Source of the DNA: an uncultured Paludibacter sp.
GTDB taxonomy: Bacteria; Bacteroidota; Bacteroidia; Bacteroidales; Paludibacteraceae
Direction: 5' to 3'
Length of the DNA stretch: 37,679 bases
Assembly (NCBI GenBank): GCA_937927845.1
Contig: CALFXE010000050.1
Coordinates: 1 to 37,679 of the forward strand
Under the pieces are notes generated by a model that worked only from the letters and a program-made list of their open reading frames with translations, ran no database searches and was not told the DNA's origin. Below are positions 25,614 through 35,089 of the stretch, in pieces (the first letter of the stretch is position 1; each line of letters opens with the position of its first letter). The position numbers and the translations under genes are program-made.

Positions 25614-27404
25614 TCACATACGTTCCGGAACTTCGATTCCCAACAACAACATGCCTTTTTTAATTACATCAGCTATTGTTGATGATAAAACCAAACGGAA
25701 GTGCTGTAAATCAGCATTTTCTTCTCTTAGAATTGAGAAGTCATGATAGAATTGATTATACTCTTTTACAAGTTCGTAAATATAATTAGCTATAACAGCC
25801 GGACTGAATTCTTGCCCTGCTTCTTTCACTATTGATGGAAATGCAGAAAGAAGTTGTATTAAATTTGTTTCTTTTTCTGACAGTAATAAGTCTTCTGAAA
25901 CCGGCTTATCTATATCTTTGCCTAACTCAATTGCTTTTCTCAGCACCGATTTAATACGTGCATGGGTATATTGAATAAACGGTCCTGTATTTCCATTAAA
26001 ATCTATAGATTCCTTTGGATTGAAAGTCATGTTTTTCTTAGGATCAACTTTCAAAATAAAGTATTTTAAAGCACCTAATCCGACAGTTTTTGCAATATCT
26101 TCAATCTCAGCATCATCGGAAGTGTCAAGTTTCCCTAATTCTCTTGCTGTATCACGTGCCGTATCAATCATTTCCTGCATTAAATCATCAGCATCAACCA
26201 CCGTACCTTCCCTACTTTTCATTTTTCCTTCAGGTAATTCAACCATACCATATGAAAAATGAACTAAGTCCTTACCCCATTCAAAACCAAGTTTGTCCAA
26301 CAGCAACGCTAATACCTGAAAATGGTAATTCTGCTCGTTACCAACAACATAGACCATTTTCTTAATGTCATACTCACTATATCTGATTGCTGCCGTACCA
26401 ATATCTTGTGTCATATACACTGATGTTCCATCTGCACGCAAAAGTAATTTTTCATCCAAACCATCTGAAGTTAAATCTGCCCAAACCGAGCCATCTTCAC
26501 GTTTATAAAAAATTCCTTTCGACAAGCCCTCTTCTACCTTCGATTTACCATCGATATAAGTCTGAGATTCATAATAAATCTTATCAAAATCAACTCCCAA
26601 ACCTTTATATGTGATATCAAATCCATCATAAACCCAGCTGTTCATTTTTTCCCATAAAGCATATACTTCAGGGTCGTGATTTTCCCAAGCTACCAACATC
26701 TGCTGAGCTTGTTGTATCATTGGAGCTGATTTTTTAGCATCTTCTTCCGTATATCCTTTACCCATCAACTCTTTTACTTGGGCTTTGTATGCTTTATCAA
26801 ATTCAACATAGTATTTGCCAACAAGATGATCCCCCTTCATACCGGAGCTTTCGGGCGTTTCACCATTGCCAAAAAGTTTCCATGCCAACATCGATTTACA
26901 AATATGAATACCTCTATCGTTTACTATATTGGTTTTCACGACTTTCCAACCGTTGGCTTTCTGAATTTCTGAAATAGAATGACCTAATAAGATATTACGG
27001 ATATGACCAAGATGCAAAGGCTTGTTGGTGTTCGGTGAAGAATATTCGACCATTAAAATCTCATTATTTCCATCCGAATTGTTACCAAAATCATTATCAA
27101 CCCTAATATAATTCAAAGTCTGTAACCAATAACTTTTACTGATTGTCAAATTCAAAAAACCTTTGATAATATTAAAACCTGTAATCAAAGAATTATTTTC
27201 CTTTAAATACTCACCTATCTCCTGTCCTGTTGCTTCCGGCGATTTTTTCGCTGCCTTTACAAAAGGAAAAGTAACAACAGTTAAATCACCTTCGAACTCT
27301 TTTCTGGTTTTTTGAATTTGTATCTGTTCAACATCAAGCTCTAATGAATAAAGCTTTGACACTACATCTTTTACTATTGTTTGAATTGAGGTTTCTAAGT
27401 TCAT
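25614..27404 (-). CDS. argS: Arginyl-tRNA synthetase
   Basis: A 596-residue class I synthetase. The N-terminal Add-1 domain (1-90) precedes the Rossmann core with YSSPNTNKPLHLGHIRN, where HLGH at 131-134 is the HIGH motif. Further on are MTQDIGTAAIRYSEYD and GKMKSREGTVVDADDLM in the place of the KMSKS loop, as in many ArgS proteins. The C-terminal DALR anticodon-binding domain ends LLLGIEVPERM. It charges tRNA-Arg with arginine using ATP. It starts 18 bp after carB and is the last gene of a long leftward run; arginine use links loosely to carbamoyl phosphate synthesis. Start ATG is supported by the normal N-terminus. Confidence 0.97.
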   Translation of the reverse strand: MNLETSIQTIVKDVVSKLYSLELDVEQIQIQKTRKEFEGDLTVVTFPFVKAAKKSPEATGQEIGEYLKENNSLITGFNIIKGFLNLTISKSYWLQTLNYIRVDNDFGNNSDGNNEILMVEYSSPNTNKPLHLGHIRNILLGHSISEIQKANGWKVVKTNIVNDRGIHICKSMLAWKLFGNGETPESSGMKGDHLVGKYYVEFDKAYKAQVKELMGKGYTEEDAKKSAPMIQQAQQMLVAWENHDPEVYALWEKMNSWVYDGFDITYKGLGVDFDKIYYESQTYIDGKSKVEEGLSKGIFYKREDGSVWADLTSDGLDEKLLLRADGTSVYMTQDIGTAAIRYSEYDIKKMVYVVGNEQNYHFQVLALLLDKLGFEWGKDLVHFSYGMVELPEGKMKSREGTVVDADDLMQEMIDTARDTARELGKLDTSDDAEIEDIAKTVGLGALKYFILKVDPKKNMTFNPKESIDFNGNTGPFIQYTHARIKSVLRKAIELGKDIDKPVSEDLLLSEKETNLIQLLSAFPSIVKEAGQEFSPAVIANYIYELVKEYNQFYHDFSILREENADLQHFRLVLSSTIADVIKKGMLLLGIEVPERM

Positions 27405-27422
27405 ATCAATTTTGCACTTGTT

Positions 27423-30400
27423 TTATTTATATTCGTCCCAACTTTTAATTTTCACATCTTCTAATTTTAGACTGCAGAAAGCTTGAATAAATGCTGATGC
27501 AAGACGGGCATTAGTGAATAGCGGTATGTTAAAATCAACAGCTCCTCGACGAATTATATAGTCATTACGCAATTCCCTTTCAGTAGTATTTTTTGGAATA
27601 TTTATAACCAAATCGAATTGCTTTTTAGAAATCATTTGTTTAACGTTAAGTTCACCATCTTCATCAGGCCATTGTACGGCTATGGCTTCCACACCATTTT
27701 CTGCTAAAAACCTTTGTGAACCTCTGGTTGCATATATTTTATATCCTTTCTTTTGCAATATTCTTGCAGCTTCCATTAACTCGACTTTAGATTTAGGTTC
27801 GCCAGAAGATATCAGGATATTCTTTTTAGGTATCTCAAAACCTACTGATAATAAAGATTTTAGTATAGCTTCAAGATAATCATCTCCTATACATCCTACT
27901 TCACCGGTAGATGACATATCAACACCTAAAATAGGATCTGCATTTTGTAATCTTGCAAAAGAGAATTGTGAGGCTTTAATTCCAATATGGTCGATGTCGA
28001 ACACTGAAGAGTCCGGTTTGGAATACGGAGCATTCAGCATAATACGGGTTGCAGTCTCAATAAAGTTACGTTTTATAACTTTAGAAACAAATGGGAATGA
28101 TCTCGATGCTCTCAAGTTACATTCTATAACTTTGATGTAATTATCTCTTGCTAAGAATTGTATATTGAAAGGTCCGCTGATATTAAGTTCTTTAGCAATT
28201 TTCTTTGATATACGCTTAATACGACGCATGGTCTCAAAGTAGATTTTTTGTGCAGGGAATACTAAAGTAGCATCACCGGAGTGTACACCTGCAAACTCAA
28301 CATGCTCGGATATCGCATATTCTACAACCTCACCATTTTGGGCAACTGCATCAAACTCAACTTCTTTTGCATTCTGAAGAAACTCGGAAACCACTACAGG
28401 ATATTGTTTGGATACCTTTGCAGCCAATGATAAAAACTTCCGCATTTGATCTTTATCGTAGCAAACATTCATAGCTGCACCTGACAATACGTATGAAGGA
28501 CGGATTAACACAGGAAATCCAACTTCGTCAATAAAGCTATCAATCTCTTCAAAGCTCGTTAACTCTTTCCATCTTGGCTGATCTATACCTAATTCATCAA
28601 GCATAGTTGAAAACTTATGACGATTTTCGGCTCTGTCGATAGATGCTGCCGGCGTTCCTAAAATAGGCACTTTCTGACGATCGAGTTTAGTTGCCAAGTT
28701 ATTAGGTATCTGTCCGCCAACCGATAATATCACTCCTTTAGGAGTCTCAATATCAATCACGTCCAAAACTCTTTCAAACGATAACTCATCGAAATACAAG
28801 CGATCGCACATATCATAATCGGTAGAAACAGTCTCCGGATTATAATTTATCATCACCGACTCATATCCTAAATTTCGTGCAGTAACCACAGAATTAACAG
28901 AACACCAATCGAACTCAACAGAAGAACCGATTCTATACGCACCCGAACCTAAGACCACTACAGATTCCTTAACTGATTTTGCAGGTTTAAATGCCTCTTC
29001 AGATCCATATGTAAAATAAAGGTAATTTGTATCATCAGGACGATTTGAAGCAACTGTATTAATGCGGCGCACTATAGGAGTAACGCCCAAATTTTTACGA
29101 TGTTGGCGCACTTCCAGCACTTCTTTTTCCATTGTGCTGTTAGGATTTTCTACATAGCGAGCAATTTGAAAATCAGAAAATCCAAGACGCTTAGCTTCAG
29201 CTATCACATCTTTAGGTATATCCGTTATTTTAGTGTATTGTTTTAATACTAAAGTATATTTATAGATATTTTCTAATTTACTTAAAAACCATGGGTCGAT
29301 TTTCGTCAGAGCTTCAACTTGCTCAACTGAATATCCCTTTTCAAAAGCATCAGCAATAGCAAAAATACGCAAATCGGTAGGTTTGGAAAGTGCATCTTCA
29401 ATATTATCGAAAGTAAGTTCGCGATTACCTACAAAGCCATGCATACCCTGACCAATCATCCGCAAACCTTTTTGAATTATTTCTTCGAAACTTTGTCCAA
29501 TCGACATAATTTCCCCCACAGATTTCATTGACGAACCAATTTCACGACTAACACCCTGGAATTTTGTTAAGTCCCAGCGAGGAATTTTGACTATCATATA
29601 ATCTACAGACGGTGCAATATAAGCCGAATTGCGAGTTCCCATCTCACCAATTTCATCAAGAGAGTAGCCCAAAGCTAATTTAGTAGCGACAAATGCCAGA
29701 GGATAGCCTGATGCTTTAGAAGCCAAAGCAGAAGAACGACTTAAACGCGCATTAATTTCAATTATTCTATAATCATTGGTGATGGCGTTAAAAGCATATT
29801 GAATGTTACATTCACCCACAATGCCAATATGGCGAACAACGCGACGGGCAACATCTTCCAACAATTCAATTTGTTCTTTTGAAAGAGTGATAATCGGTGC
29901 AACAACAATACTTTCACCTGTATGAATTCCAAGCGGATCGAAATTCTCCATCGGCACAACCGTAAAACAATGGTCGTTTTTGTCGCGTATAACTTCAAAC
30001 TCAATTTCTTTCCAGCCTTTCAGACTTTCTTCAACCAATATCTGTTTAGAATAAGCCAAAGCACTTTTACAAAGAGTTATAAACTCCTCTTCATTTGCAC
30101 AAATACCAGATCCTAATCCTCCTAAGGCATAAGCAGATCTCACCATAACAGGAAAACCTATACGTCTACCTACTGTAAGAGCATCTTCCAAGTTATCCAC
30201 AGCTTGCGAAACCGGAGTTTTAGCCTCTATTTCATTAAGTTTTTTCACAAAAAGATCACGATCTTCTGTAATCATTATAGCTTCAACAGAAGTACCGAGA
30301 ACACGCACATTATGCTTATCTAATGTACCGCTTAAATACAATTCAGTACCACAGTTTAGAGCTGTTTGTCCGCCAAAAGCAAGTAAAATACCGTCAGGTT

Positions 30401-30641
30401 TTTCTTTTATGATAACCTGTTCGACGAAATAAGGAGTAATTGGAAGAAAATAAACCTTATCGGCAATACCTTCCGAAGTTTGAATAGTAGCGATGTTTGG
30501 ATTGATGAGGACTGTTTCAATACCCTCTTCTTTCATGGCTTTTAAAGCCTGCGACCCTGAATAGTCGAATTCTCCTGCCTGTCCTATTTTCAAGGCACCT
30601 GATCCTAATAGGATCACTTTTTTGATTGATTTATCTACCAC
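27423..30641 (-). CDS. carB: Carbamoyl-phosphate synthase large subunit
   Basis: A 1072-residue protein starting at GTG (30639-30641). The duplicated synthetase layout is clear. The first half begins KKVILLGSGALKIGQAGEFDYSG, with ATP-grasp motifs such as VMVRSAYALGGLGSGI and EINARLSRSSALASKASGYPLA. The second half repeats it (VVVLGSGAYRIGSSVEFDW, VLIRPSYVLSGAAM, ECNLRASRSFPFVSK). The final 140 residues are the allosteric MGS-like domain (KGYKIYATRGSQRFLAENGVE). It makes carbamoyl phosphate from bicarbonate, ammonia delivered by CarA, and two ATP, feeding arginine and pyrimidine synthesis. No carA is in the window. The gene starts 27 bp after tRNA-Gly and 18 bp before argS. Confidence 0.97.
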   Translation of the reverse strand: MVDKSIKKVILLGSGALKIGQAGEFDYSGSQALKAMKEEGIETVLINPNIATIQTSEGIADKVYFLPITPYFVEQVIIKEKPDGILLAFGGQTALNCGTELYLSGTLDKHNVRVLGTSVEAIMITEDRDLFVKKLNEIEAKTPVSQAVDNLEDALTVGRRIGFPVMVRSAYALGGLGSGICANEEEFITLCKSALAYSKQILVEESLKGWKEIEFEVIRDKNDHCFTVVPMENFDPLGIHTGESIVVAPIITLSKEQIELLEDVARRVVRHIGIVGECNIQYAFNAITNDYRIIEINARLSRSSALASKASGYPLAFVATKLALGYSLDEIGEMGTRNSAYIAPSVDYMIVKIPRWDLTKFQGVSREIGSSMKSVGEIMSIGQSFEEIIQKGLRMIGQGMHGFVGNRELTFDNIEDALSKPTDLRIFAIADAFEKGYSVEQVEALTKIDPWFLSKLENIYKYTLVLKQYTKITDIPKDVIAEAKRLGFSDFQIARYVENPNSTMEKEVLEVRQHRKNLGVTPIVRRINTVASNRPDDTNYLYFTYGSEEAFKPAKSVKESVVVLGSGAYRIGSSVEFDWCSVNSVVTARNLGYESVMINYNPETVSTDYDMCDRLYFDELSFERVLDVIDIETPKGVILSVGGQIPNNLATKLDRQKVPILGTPAASIDRAENRHKFSTMLDELGIDQPRWKELTSFEEIDSFIDEVGFPVLIRPSYVLSGAAMNVCYDKDQMRKFLSLAAKVSKQYPVVVSEFLQNAKEVEFDAVAQNGEVVEYAISEHVEFAGVHSGDATLVFPAQKIYFETMRRIKRISKKIAKELNISGPFNIQFLARDNYIKVIECNLRASRSFPFVSKVIKRNFIETATRIMLNAPYSKPDSSVFDIDHIGIKASQFSFARLQNADPILGVDMSSTGEVGCIGDDYLEAILKSLLSVGFEIPKKNILISSGEPKSKVELMEAARILQKKGYKIYATRGSQRFLAENGVEAIAVQWPDEDGELNVKQMISKKQFDLVINIPKNTTERELRNDYIIRRGAVDFNIPLFTNARLASAFIQAFCSLKLEDVKIKSWDEYK

Positions 30642-30667
30642 GCTTGATATAAATTAAATTGGTTCAG

Positions 30668-30740
30668 AGCGGTAAACGGGGTTCGAACCCGCGACCTTCG
30701 GCTTGGGAAGCCGACGCTCTACCAACTGAGCTATTACCGC
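30668..30740 (-). tRNA. tRNA-Gly (anticodon CCC)
   Basis: A complete 73-base cloverleaf on the minus strand. The acceptor stem is GCGGTAA with TTACCGC, the D stem is GCTC/GAGC, and the anticodon stem TCGGC/GCCGA encloses the loop TTCCCAA, giving anticodon CCC (reads GGG glycine codons). The T arm GCGGG-TTCGAAC-CCCGT has one G-U pair. The discriminator base is T, as expected for tRNA-Gly. CCA is not encoded. The 5' seven bases overlap the 3' end of rnfA, including its stop codon. Confidence 0.95.
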
Positions 30741-31309
30741 ACGATGCCGGCAAACCCCATAAATGCCATTGCCAATAATCCGGCTACTAACAATGCGGTT
30801 GGAGTGCCCTTCATTCCGCGGGGCAAAGATACTAAATTTAATTGTTCCCTGATACCGGCAAATAAAATTAATGCTAATCCAAATCCCAAAGCTGTTGATA
30901 TTGCGAAAACTACACTTTGTAATAAATTAAAATCTTTTTGAATTACCATAATAGCAACCCCCAGAATTGTACAGTTTGTTGTAATTAACGGTAAGAAAAC
31001 CCCTAAAGCCTGATATAAAGCCGGTGATATTTTCTTTAAAATAATTTCAACAAGCTGAACTAAAGCTGCAATAATTAAAATAAAAGTAATCGTTTGAAGA
31101 TAACCGATATTCAATGGTTCAAGAACACTTTTTTGTATCAAAAATGTTACAATGGTAGAGATGGTCATAACAAATGCTACTGCACCTGCCATACCCATAG
31201 CTGTTTCTAGTTTTTTAGAAACACCTAAAAACGGGCAAATACCCAAAAACTGTGATAAAACTATATTGTTTACAAAAACAGCCCCGATGAAAATTAAAAT
31301 ATATGTCAT
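30734..31309 (-). CDS. rnfA: Rnf complex membrane subunit RnfA
   Basis: A 191-residue integral membrane protein with six predicted helices, of the RnfA/NqrE family. It begins MTYILIFIGAVFVNNIVLSQ and has FLGICPFLGVSKK near 25, the conserved Cys-bearing loop. TNCTILGVAIM and GFGLALILFAGIREQL are also typical. RnfA and RnfE form the twofold-related core with an iron-sulfur site in the ion-translocating ferredoxin:NAD oxidoreductase. It is the last rnf gene. A 139-bp repeat array separates it from rnfE, and the array ends about eight bases before its start codon, leaving no room for a ribosome binding site. Its stop codon TAA is within the first stem of tRNA-Gly. Confidence 0.95.
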   Translation of the reverse strand: MTYILIFIGAVFVNNIVLSQFLGICPFLGVSKKLETAMGMAGAVAFVMTISTIVTFLIQKSVLEPLNIGYLQTITFILIIAALVQLVEIILKKISPALYQALGVFLPLITTNCTILGVAIMVIQKDFNLLQSVVFAISTALGFGLALILFAGIREQLNLVSLPRGMKGTPTALLVAGLLAMAFMGFAGIVR

Positions 31310-31448
31310 GATAATTGGTGATTAGTGAATAGTGATTGGTGATTGGTGATTAGTTTTGAGTTCTGAGTTCTGAGTGTAGAATGTCTACAGACCATAGACA
31401 ATAGACAATAGACAATAGACAATATTAACACATTAGCACATTGGCACA
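31310..31448. repeat. Mosaic of 7- and 8-nt tandem repeats between rnfE and rnfA
   Basis: In order on the plus strand: five GGTGATT-type heptamers (31317-31351); GTTTTGA and two GTTCTGA units (31353-31373); a palindrome TGTAGA ATG TCTACA (31375-31389); AGACCAT and four AGACAAT units (31389-31423); then octamers ACATTAGC and ACATTGGC (31430-31445) running to the rnfE stop. The heptamer and octamer types are shared with 19469-19622, and the GGTGATT type also with 35186-35238. Confidence 0.9.
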
Positions 31449-32048
31449 TCATCCCTTTGCTCCTTTCAATTTATTAAAAATAGCGATAAGATATGCTAAA
31501 GCGATGAATGCTCCCGGAGCAAGCACGAAAATCAACATTCCGTAATTCTCCGAAAATATCTTTAAGCTAAAAACTGCTCCTGTGCCTAATAACTCGCGGG
31601 TTACTCCCAATAACGTAAGAGCCATAGTAAATCCTAAGCCCATACCTAAGCCATCGAAGAAAGATTTACCAACGGAGTTTTTTGCAGCAAAAGCTTCAGC
31701 ACGCCCTAATACTATACAGTTTACCACAATCAATGGAATAAATAAACCCAGACTTTCATATAAAGCCGGAGTATAAGCCTGCATTACCATTTCTACAACT
31801 GTTACGAAAGCTGCAATAACAACAATAAATGCAGGTATTCGCACTTTATCCGGAATAAGGTTTTTCAGTAAAGATATTACCACGTTCGACGAGAATAATA
31901 CGAATGTAGTAGCCAATCCCATACCCAAACCATTTATTGCTGAGGAAGTTGTGCCAAGTGTAGGACACATTCCCAATAGCAAGACGAATATAGGATTTTC
32001 CTTAATTATTCCGTTTAAAAAGACTTTTAAATTTGAATTTCCAGCCAT
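31449..32048 (-). CDS. rnfE: Rnf complex membrane subunit RnfE
   Basis: The frame is open upstream to 32126, but ATG 32046-32048 is chosen. It gives the normal start MAGNSNLKVFLNGI and lies four bases after the rnfG stop. The product is 199 residues with six membrane helices of the RnfE/NqrD family. NPIFVLLLGMCPTLGTTSSAING holds the conserved Cys loop, and VVNCIVLGRAEAFA and GLGMGLGFTMALTLLGVTRELLG follow. It pairs with RnfA around the intramembrane iron-sulfur site. Its TGA stop overlaps the first base of the octamer repeat that follows. Confidence 0.94.
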   Translation of the reverse strand: MAGNSNLKVFLNGIIKENPIFVLLLGMCPTLGTTSSAINGLGMGLATTFVLFSSNVVISLLKNLIPDKVRIPAFIVVIAAFVTVVEMVMQAYTPALYESLGLFIPLIVVNCIVLGRAEAFAAKNSVGKSFFDGLGMGLGFTMALTLLGVTRELLGTGAVFSLKIFSENYGMLIFVLAPGAFIALAYLIAIFNKLKGAKG

Positions 32049-32052
32049 AATA

Positions 32053-32682
32053 TTAATTTGTTTGTGATAATTCATTGTTAACATTTGTAGCTCCCGACAA
32101 TCCATCATATTTTTCGGAATACACACTATAAGCCATGCGCACCGATTCTAAAAATGCATTGGAAGATATTGTAGCTGCTGTAATAGCATCTATTTCACCA
32201 CCGCTCTTGGTAACTTTAAGAGTGTTTGTGCCTCCATTTAAACCACATATGTTTTGCTTACCTTTATCTGTTTTAAACCAATCAACCATCTTGGTTCCCA
32301 ATCCGGGTGTTTCTTTTTGTTCAAGTATCGAATAATTAACGATATTTCCTTTGCTATCGAAGCCAACCATGACTTTTATCTCACCGCTAAAACCATTTTT
32401 CGAGTAAGTTTGAACAGCAGCACCAACAAACTCTTCATTTAAATAAGCTTTGTAAATGGTAAAAGGATCTGTCATACCATTTAAGTTTACAAGCTCACCA
32501 TCTTCTATCTTATCATGTTGAGGTAGCACTTCCTTGATAGCATTTTCCTGTTTAGCCCTTTTTGAAGCCTCTATCGGTTCTTTAGTCAGATTATACACCG
32601 ATCCTAAAGCCACCGCAGCAACTAAGGTTATCAGTGATAAGACTAAAACCATATTTTTAAAAGTCGATTCTAATTTAGCCAT
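32053..32682 (-). CDS. rnfG: Rnf complex FMN-binding subunit RnfG
   Basis: A 209-residue protein with one N-terminal membrane anchor (11-30) and an external FMN-binding domain. The flavinylation region is GGEIDAITAATISS, with Thr171 in the place of the threonine that carries FMN through a phosphoester bond. YSILEQKETPGLGTKM at about 117-132 is the other conserved loop. RnfG passes electrons between RnfB/RnfC-side cofactors and the membrane flavins. The covalent step needs the ApbE flavin transferase, which is not in this window. A 47-bp gap separates it from rnfD. Confidence 0.93.
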   Translation of the reverse strand: MAKLESTFKNMVLVLSLITLVAAVALGSVYNLTKEPIEASKRAKQENAIKEVLPQHDKIEDGELVNLNGMTDPFTIYKAYLNEEFVGAAVQTYSKNGFSGEIKVMVGFDSKGNIVNYSILEQKETPGLGTKMVDWFKTDKGKQNICGLNGGTNTLKVTKSGGEIDAITAATISSNAFLESVRMAYSVYSEKYDGLSGATNVNNELSQTN

Positions 32683-32729
32683 TTTAATTATTTTTATCTA
32701 ATCTCAAATAATTTTATATTCGATAAATA

Positions 32730-33698
32730 TTAATTTGTTTTAGGTTTTTCGCCAAAACGCTTAGGTTTCACATAGTAATTAATAAGCGGTGTAAAACCAT
32801 TCATAATTAATATTGCAAAGGAAACCCCTTCGGGATACGCACCCCATGTACGGATAATTATCGTAAGTAATCCTATACCAACACCATAAATCCACATACC
32901 TCTTGGATTCATCGGTGAAGTAACATAATCGGTTGCCATAAAAATTGCACCTAACATTATCCCACCTGTCAACAGATGAGTTATTGGAGATACATATGTT
33001 TGCGGATCTACAAAATGTAAAATTCCGGCAAAAACTATTATCGTAACAAATATACTTACAGGGATATGCCATGTGATAATCTTTTTTATAAGCATATAAA
33101 CTAATCCTATTAGCAGTGCAATAGCTGAAACTTCACCTAAAGATCCCTGCATTTTACCAATTAACATATCAGTAATAGCAGGAAAACTTGCGCCACCTTC
33201 ATTTATCATGGATAAAACTGTAGCACCTGTTGCAGCATCAAGATAAGAAGTCGAAAGAGGCTCCACCACAGGCCATGTAGTCATTTGCACAGGAAAAGAT
33301 ATTAATAAGAAAACCCTACCCACCAAAGCCGGATTAAAAGGATTGTTACCTAATCCTCCGAAGCTCATTTTTCCTATACCAATTGCGACTAATGCACCAA
33401 TAATAATTATCCATATCGGCAAATTAGAAGGTAAGTTGAATGCCAACAAAACACCTGTTAATGCAGCAGAACCATCAAAAATTGTTTTAGCACCTTTGAG
33501 TAAAAATCTCTGAATTAAATATTCAAAAACCACACAAGCAACCACTGATGTAACAGTTACTATCAATGCACCAAGTCCGAAGAAATACAGAGAAGCTAAC
33601 AAAGCCGGTATTAATGCGATAAGTACGCCATACATATTTTTGGACACCGTATCACCTCCATGTATATGTGGTGCCGGGGATATAATAAGTTTTTCCAT
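32730..33698 (-). CDS. rnfD: Rnf complex membrane subunit RnfD
   Basis: A 322-residue protein with about nine to ten membrane helices, RnfD/NqrB family. SPAPHIHGGDTVSKNMYGV begins it; NLPSNLPIWIIIIGALVAIGIGKMSFGGLG and NPFNPALVGRVFLL are conserved. DAATGATVLS holds Thr160, the likely site of covalent FMN. MATDYVTSPMNPRG near the C-terminus is a family signature. It forms the ion-path core of the complex together with RnfG. It follows rnfC with a ten-base gap. Confidence 0.95.
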   Translation of the reverse strand: MEKLIISPAPHIHGGDTVSKNMYGVLIALIPALLASLYFFGLGALIVTVTSVVACVVFEYLIQRFLLKGAKTIFDGSAALTGVLLAFNLPSNLPIWIIIIGALVAIGIGKMSFGGLGNNPFNPALVGRVFLLISFPVQMTTWPVVEPLSTSYLDAATGATVLSMINEGGASFPAITDMLIGKMQGSLGEVSAIALLIGLVYMLIKKIITWHIPVSIFVTIIVFAGILHFVDPQTYVSPITHLLTGGIMLGAIFMATDYVTSPMNPRGMWIYGVGIGLLTIIIRTWGAYPEGVSFAILIMNGFTPLINYYVKPKRFGEKPKTN

Positions 33699-33708
33699 AT
33701 ATTCTATG

Positions 33709-35040
33709 TTATTTAACGTTTCTGTTGCGAATAATTGAGCCTACGGTAGATTTACCGAAACGGATATAATCTAATAATGGTCGGTTAGACGGACAAATAT
33801 AACTACAACTTCCGCACTCTATACAGTCCATTACTTTGTTTGTTTCCATGTCTTCCCACATATTTCTTTCACTTTGAGCCATTAAAAGAAATGGTTCCAA
33901 GCCCATAGGACACACTGACACACACTTTGCACAGCGAATACAATTCAGAACAGGTTTACGAATAGACTCTTCATCACGCATAAATAAAACTCCCGCACTA
34001 CCTTTTGCCATAGGCACATCCAAGTTCATCAGCGAACGACCCATCATAGGTCCGCCACCGACAATCTTACCCGTACCTTCAGGTATTCCACCTGCCAATT
34101 CTACAACATGCGACAAGTAAGTCCCCAATCTAACACGATAATTTGAAGGATTAGAAGCATCTTTACCTGTAATTGTCATAATACGCTCAAACATAGGCTT
34201 GTTTTTCTGCACAGCCTCATAAACAGCGAAGGTAGTACCAACGTTAAAAACAACAGCACCTACTTCAACAGGAATTTTACCGCTTGGCACCTGACGTTTG
34301 ATTACAGCATCAATTAATTGCTTCTCACCACCTTGAGGATATTGAACTTTCAATGGTTCAATGGTAATACCTTTAAATGTGTTTGCTAAGGCTTTTAAGT
34401 GTTTGATGGCATCAGGTTTATTATTTTCAATGCCAACAATAGCCTTATCCACTTCAAGAGCTTTCATCAGTATCGTAACACCAACCAATATTTCTTCTCC
34501 ATGCTCCAACATCAACTGATGGTCGCATGTGAGATACGGTTCGCACTCAACTGCATTAATAATTAAAACCTCTGCTTTTTTGCCGGGAGGAGGAGAAAGT
34601 TTTACATGAGCTGGGAAAGTAGCACCACCCAGACCCACTATACCGGCATCCTGAATTTTATTTATGATTTCTTCTTTAGATAACAAGCATTCTCTTTTAA
34701 CATCCGGAGTTTTGTCGATAGTTTCCAACCACTCATCTCCTTCTACATTAATGTAAACAGATTGTCGCCTGTAACCCGTAGCATCTAACTGCACATCTAC
34801 TTTTGCAACCTTGCCTGATACTGAGGCATGAACATTTGCCGACACAAAACCGCTGGCTTTTCCAATCAGTTGTCCAACTTTAACTTCATCTCCACGTTTT
34901 ACAACCGCTTCACTCTGTGCCCCTATATAATGTGCTAAAGGAATAGCAACCATTTTAGGAATATCAGCCTGTTGAATTTTCTTTCCTGCTGAAAATTTAT
35001 TCTCGGCAGGGTGTATACCTCCAATTCTGAAAGTTTTCAT
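33709..35040 (-). CDS. rnfC: Rnf complex NADH/flavin subunit RnfC
   Basis: A 443-residue peripheral protein. Residues 1-90 are a barrel-sandwich domain (GGIHPAENK, ANVHASVSGKVAKVDVQ). The central Rossmann-like part has GIVGLGGATFPAHVK, the FMN/NADH-binding region related to the 51-kDa subunit of complex I, and VECEPYLTCDHQLMLEH. The C-terminal part carries two 4Fe-4S sites: CIRCAKCVSVCP and CIECGSCSYICP. It exchanges electrons with NAD. There is no long repetitive C-terminal extension as in E. coli RsxC. A 186-bp gap containing a repeat array lies between it and rnfB. Confidence 0.96.
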   Translation of the reverse strand: MKTFRIGGIHPAENKFSAGKKIQQADIPKMVAIPLAHYIGAQSEAVVKRGDEVKVGQLIGKASGFVSANVHASVSGKVAKVDVQLDATGYRRQSVYINVEGDEWLETIDKTPDVKRECLLSKEEIINKIQDAGIVGLGGATFPAHVKLSPPPGKKAEVLIINAVECEPYLTCDHQLMLEHGEEILVGVTILMKALEVDKAIVGIENNKPDAIKHLKALANTFKGITIEPLKVQYPQGGEKQLIDAVIKRQVPSGKIPVEVGAVVFNVGTTFAVYEAVQKNKPMFERIMTITGKDASNPSNYRVRLGTYLSHVVELAGGIPEGTGKIVGGGPMMGRSLMNLDVPMAKGSAGVLFMRDEESIRKPVLNCIRCAKCVSVCPMGLEPFLLMAQSERNMWEDMETNKVMDCIECGSCSYICPSNRPLLDYIRFGKSTVGSIIRNRNVK

Positions 35041-35089
35041 TATTTGATGTTATATTGTTTATATATAAAAATCTTTTCTAAAATCAATC

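Noticed and set aside
32049..32126. Upstream extension of rnfE into rnfG
   Set aside because: The extension would overlap conserved rnfG codons; ATG 32048 gives the normal RnfE start.
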